Source of the DNA: CBDVBZ01 sp965372355
GTDB taxonomy: Bacteria; Krumholzibacteriota; Krumholzibacteriia; WVZY01
Assembly: GCA_965372355.1 (NCBI GenBank)
Contig: CBDVBZ010000136.1
Span: 1-8,844, forward strand
Direction: 5' to 3'
DNA length: 8,844 nucleotides
A model generated the notes under the pieces. The model saw only the letters and a program-made list of their open reading frames with translations, was not told the DNA's origin and did not search any database. The position numbers and the translations under genes were made by a program. This document shows positions 6,222 to 8,844 of the stretch, in pieces. The first letter of the stretch is position 1. Each line of letters opens with the position of its first letter.

Positions 6222-7871
6222 ATGGCCAAAAGAGCTCGATCCAGAGAGAAACCCCAAGCGTCACTCGATAAGAAGCGTTCCCGGTTAGTGGTACTTGGTG
6301 CACTGGGACTATTTGTGGCCTCTGCCATCGTGATGATGCCGTATATACCGGATGACGCTTACATCTCTTTCCGATATGCGGAGCATCTCGCAGACGGTCA
6401 CGGGCTGACGTTCAACGTTGGGGAACCCCCGGTGGAGGCGTACAGCAACCTGTTGTGGATCCTCATCCTGGGAGTTCTGTACAAAATCGGCTTTGGGCTC
6501 CCGACGGTAGCCCCGCTTGTTTGCGTCATTCTTGGGGCCCTCAACGTCGTTCTCCTGTACGTGCTCTATGAGCACAGGCGTCTGCCAGCGCTTCAGATGC
6601 TTCTGCCGATGCTTCTTTTTGCCAGTTCTGGCCCGTTCTTGATGTATGCCGTTTCCGGGATGGAAACGGCGATCTTCGCGATCTTACTCCTTGCGAGTCT
6701 CTATTTCGTGGATCAGATCATCGAAACCTCGAGAATGTCGTCCTATGTGGGTGTATCAGTTTGTTCTGTCCTCCTCATGATGACTCGGCCGGAAGGAATC
6801 GTGTTGTTTCCAGTGGTCGCTATTTTTCTTCTCATAAATGCCAGGAGTCGTTCGGGTGACAGCCGAAAAGCGGCCTTCTCCTGGAAGCGGTTTGCGGTTG
6901 CCTCGGTGATTTTCATCGCTTCCATGGTCATTTACAACGTGTGGCGCGTCTCGTATTTCGGTGAGTGGTTGCCAACACCATTTCTCTCAAAGGCCGGGGG
7001 TGGGGCATCGCTGCTCCAGGCGTGGAGCAGCAATGTGAGGATGTACTTTGTCCGAGGGGGCTACGAGTATCCGCCTCACGGCTACTACTTTCTCGCGCTG
7101 ACGTTTCTCGCAATACTCGGCGCATATCTCTTGCCGTCCGTTGCGGCACGGAAGCCGACCGACCGGCTCGCGGTGCTTGTCGTCGTTGTGTACGGCCTGA
7201 TTTACTTCAACTTCGTCGACTGGATGCCGGGAATGCGTTATCACGCGCCACTTGTCGGCCTGCTCTTCTTGCCCGCCGTTCACGTACAGAGTGCGTTCTT
7301 CAAATCGAAAAGACTGCTCGCTGCAAAACCTGCGCAGGTGAAGTTTGCCGCTGTCGTTCTGGCTTGTGTGCTCGTAAGTTACTCGGGTCTCGTTGATCTA
7401 AAAAGAGTGGGACAGCAAGTTGAGGGCGGAAATCGCAGGTGCCTTGTTGCATTGGGTAAATGGCTGGCCGAGGCGATGCCGAGTAGTTCGTTGCTCGCGA
7501 TGAGTGACGTTGGGGCGACTCCTTATTACTCCCGGCTGCGGACCCTGGATATCAACAGGGAATCACTGACCGACATTCATATCGCCAAGAACGGCTTTTC
7601 GGAACAGTACGTTATCGACCGCAGACCCGATGTCGTTGTGCTCGTTTCCCGGGGTGTCTATATCGCCAAAATGGACTCGCTCCATGCGGAGTTGATCAAG
7701 CGGCCCGATTTCGACGAGTTGTATCGCTTCTTGGCAACCGTTCGCTACCAATGGTATGACGACCGAAGTTACTGGATCTATGTGGGCAGAGAAATGCCGC
7801 CCATTCGTCAAGAGCTAATAGCCAGGCTGCCCAAGGGGATCGGCCACAAGCAGAGGATTGAGGCCGAGTGA
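6222..7871 (+). CDS. Polytopic GT-C glycosyltransferase-like protein (first of tandem pair)
   Basis: This 549-residue membrane protein resembles the GT39/AftB-like GT-C group, whose members transfer a sugar from a polyprenyl-phosphate donor on the outer face of the membrane. A basic N-terminus (residues 1-21) leads into a first membrane segment (22-40). PDDAYISFRYAEHL (43-56) follows, with Asp44-Asp45 as the expected catalytic acidic pair of the first outer loop, then GEPPVEAYSNLLW (67-79). Several more hydrophobic segments follow, with the family-typical MTRPEG (187-192) and DWMPGMRYHAPL (333-344). A non-membrane C-terminal domain from about 405 contains AMSDVGATPYYS (426-437). I chose ATG 6222; a TTG at 6186 is in frame but has no Shine-Dalgarno. 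A close paralog follows within about 40 nt. Donor and acceptor are unknown; envelope polysaccharide or protein glycosylation is plausible. Confidence 0.85.
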   Translation: MAKRARSREKPQASLDKKRSRLVVLGALGLFVASAIVMMPYIPDDAYISFRYAEHLADGHGLTFNVGEPPVEAYSNLLWILILGVLYKIGFGLPTVAPLVCVILGALNVVLLYVLYEHRRLPALQMLLPMLLFASSGPFLMYAVSGMETAIFAILLLASLYFVDQIIETSRMSSYVGVSVCSVLLMMTRPEGIVLFPVVAIFLLINARSRSGDSRKAAFSWKRFAVASVIFIASMVIYNVWRVSYFGEWLPTPFLSKAGGGASLLQAWSSNVRMYFVRGGYEYPPHGYYFLALTFLAILGAYLLPSVAARKPTDRLAVLVVVVYGLIYFNFVDWMPGMRYHAPLVGLLFLPAVHVQSAFFKSKRLLAAKPAQVKFAAVVLACVLVSYSGLVDLKRVGQQVEGGNRRCLVALGKWLAEAMPSSSLLAMSDVGATPYYSRLRTLDINRESLTDIHIAKNGFSEQYVIDRRPDVVVLVSRGVYIAKMDSLHAELIKRPDFDELYRFLATVRYQWYDDRSYWIYVGREMPPIRQELIARLPKGIGHKQRIEAE

Positions 7872-7909
7872 AAACGGTGCAGTCGGTGCCCAGAGAGGAG
7901 ACGTCAGGC

Positions 7910-8844
7910 GTGAAGACGACAGCAAGCGGTCTGTTTGCTCTTTTCGCCGCCGTCGCTCTCTTTGTCACGCTGGCCATGGTCATGATGCCATTCGTCCCGG
8001 ACGACGCGTACGTCTCATTCCGGTATGCCGAGCATCTGGCAGACACGAAGGAGCTTACGTTCAACACACACGGCGAGCCGGTCGAGGGCTACAGCAGCTT
8101 TCTCTGGGTCGTCTTGTGCGCAGCTGTCCACAGTCTTGGCATTGAGCTCCCGCGCACGATGCCTTACGTAGGCCTATTTTTCGGCGCTCTCAATATTGTG
8201 ACGCTGTGGGCGATCTACAGACGGCGAAGTGCGGCAGCATGGAGCTTGTTACTGCCTCTCGTTCTGTTTGCGAGTTCGGGGCCGTTTTTGACGTATGCGG
8301 TATCGGGGATGGAAACACCTCTTTTTTCACTGTTGCTGCTGCTCACGGTCTTTTTTCTTGATCGTGCTCTGTCGGGGGGCGGCCGCGGCTCTTATCTGAT
8401 GACTGCGGTAGTCTGTCTCCTCCTTTCTTTGTGTCGTCCCGAAGGTCTTCTCGCGTTTCCCGCGATTGTGGTTTATGTCGTGAGGCATCTGAGGAATACA
8501 CGCAATGCTCCCGCGAGAACGACACACCTGCGAGGGCTTCGCATCGCTTCCATCGTGTTTGTTGCTGGCGTCACCGTGTATCAGTCTTGGAGAATGACCC
8601 ACTTCGGGTCCTGGTTGCCGACGACGTTTCACGCTGCAGGAGGGACCGCGCCTCTCGCCTCGTGGGCGGAGAACATACCGGCGTATCTTGTCATGCACGG
8701 GTACGACTATCCGCCAATGGGATACTATTACCTGGCAGTCGCGCTGCTGGCTGTAATCGGCGCGTCGTCCTATGGAACGGGCGCGCGTGTGCGTATTCCG
8801 GTGCAAATCGGCCACCCATTCCGTTTGAAATCGGCCACTGATTC
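7910..8844 (+). CDS. Second GT-C glycosyltransferase paralog, interrupted by an IS end
   Basis: The product closely follows its upstream neighbour: MMPFVPDDAYVSFRYAEHL, GEPVEGYSSFLW, LFASSGPFLTYAVSGMET, CRPEG, FGSWLPTTF and YDYPPMGYYYLA all have counterparts. Resemblance stops around GASSYGTGARV, near 8787. Beyond that the open frame merely reads through repeats of an insertion sequence to the window edge. About 290 of an expected 550 residues are present, without the C-terminal domain, so the gene is probably inactivated. I prefer GTG 7910, which has AGGAG at 7896-7900 nine nt upstream. A GTG at 7868 would overlap the previous stop by four bases and is the alternative. Both genes probably form one operon and arose by tandem duplication. 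Confidence 0.78.
   Translation, partial: MKTTASGLFALFAAVALFVTLAMVMMPFVPDDAYVSFRYAEHLADTKELTFNTHGEPVEGYSSFLWVVLCAAVHSLGIELPRTMPYVGLFFGALNIVTLWAIYRRRSAAAWSLLLPLVLFASSGPFLTYAVSGMETPLFSLLLLLTVFFLDRALSGGGRGSYLMTAVVCLLLSLCRPEGLLAFPAIVVYVVRHLRNTRNAPARTTHLRGLRIASIVFVAGVTVYQSWRMTHFGSWLPTTFHAAGGTAPLASWAENIPAYLVMHGYDYPPMGYYYLAVALLAVIGASSYGTGARVRIPVQIGHPFRLKSATD
8788..8844. mobile_element. End of an insertion sequence (IS21-like repeated terminus), partial
   Basis: ATTCC-type units begin at 8795, 8818 and 8841, exactly 23 bp apart. The two full units agree at 18 of 23 positions and share the core AAATCGGCCAC. Reiterated transposase-binding repeats at the tips are a known trait of IS21-family elements, and the wording of these repeats matches such ends as I remember them. 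A TGTGCG at 8788 could be the actual tip. No transposase is in the window, so family and orientation remain provisional. Confidence 0.6.

Noticed and set aside
8327..8815. 162-residue minus-strand frame
   Set aside because: It is antisense to the second GT-C gene; Arg-rich, low-complexity composition typical of a shadow frame.
1..8844. CRISPR array, rRNA or phage structural genes
   Set aside because: No spaced identical repeats of CRISPR type, no rRNA-like sequence and no phage proteins were seen; the only regular array is the short IS terminus at the right edge.

Overview
This 8.8 kb window comes from a moderately GC-rich bacterium whose phylum I cannot fix. The surviving 3' part of a threonine tRNA ends in an encoded CCA, GTG and TTG starts are common, and the region is littered with broken insertion sequences. 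All of this fits an accessory region of an environmental, probably metagenome-derived, Gram-negative-like genome, but taxonomy here is inference.

Layout. Positions 1-507 hold no recognisable gene. They carry a degenerate tRNA 3'-end repeat (67-182), then a perfect palindrome next to a TATAAT box, and a stem-loop. From 508 to 4907 lie three intact plus-strand enzyme genes: a PAPS-dependent sulfotransferase of the cytosolic SULT type, an MIO-type aromatic amino acid ammonia-lyase/aminomutase, and a PaaK/CapK-like adenylate-forming ligase. The sulfotransferase and the MIO gene are separated by the antisense relic of a DDE/rve transposase. The MIO and ligase genes are close (52 nt) and the ligase has a near-perfect Shine-Dalgarno before a TTG start, so those two look co-transcribed. 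From 5085 to 5939 is an IS1634-type transposase that has lost its N-terminus and a central block with a frameshift.

At 6003-6117 lies a cleaner 3' fragment of tRNA-Thr(CGT) followed by the same downstream sequence as at 67-182. The two copies form an imperfect direct repeat about 5.96 kb apart that brackets the three enzymes and the IS debris. This resembles the attachment-site scars of a genomic island integrated at a tRNA gene, although no integrase is present in the window.

From 6222 onwards there are two tandem paralogous polytopic GT-C glycosyltransferase-like genes. The second is apparently cut at about 8788 by the end of an insertion sequence made of regularly spaced 23-bp repeats, IS21-like in style, and the window stops inside it.

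How the genes may work together: the MIO enzyme would deaminate an aromatic amino acid to an arylacrylate, or isomerise it to a beta-amino acid. The ligase would activate the resulting carboxylate as an adenylate and perhaps pass it to CoA. The sulfotransferase could sulfate a hydroxyl or amine on the product or on something that accepts it. This three-enzyme cassette inside a tRNA-scar-bounded island is the most interesting part of the window; its product is unknown. The membrane glycosyltransferases lie outside the repeat pair and are probably a separate cell-envelope function.
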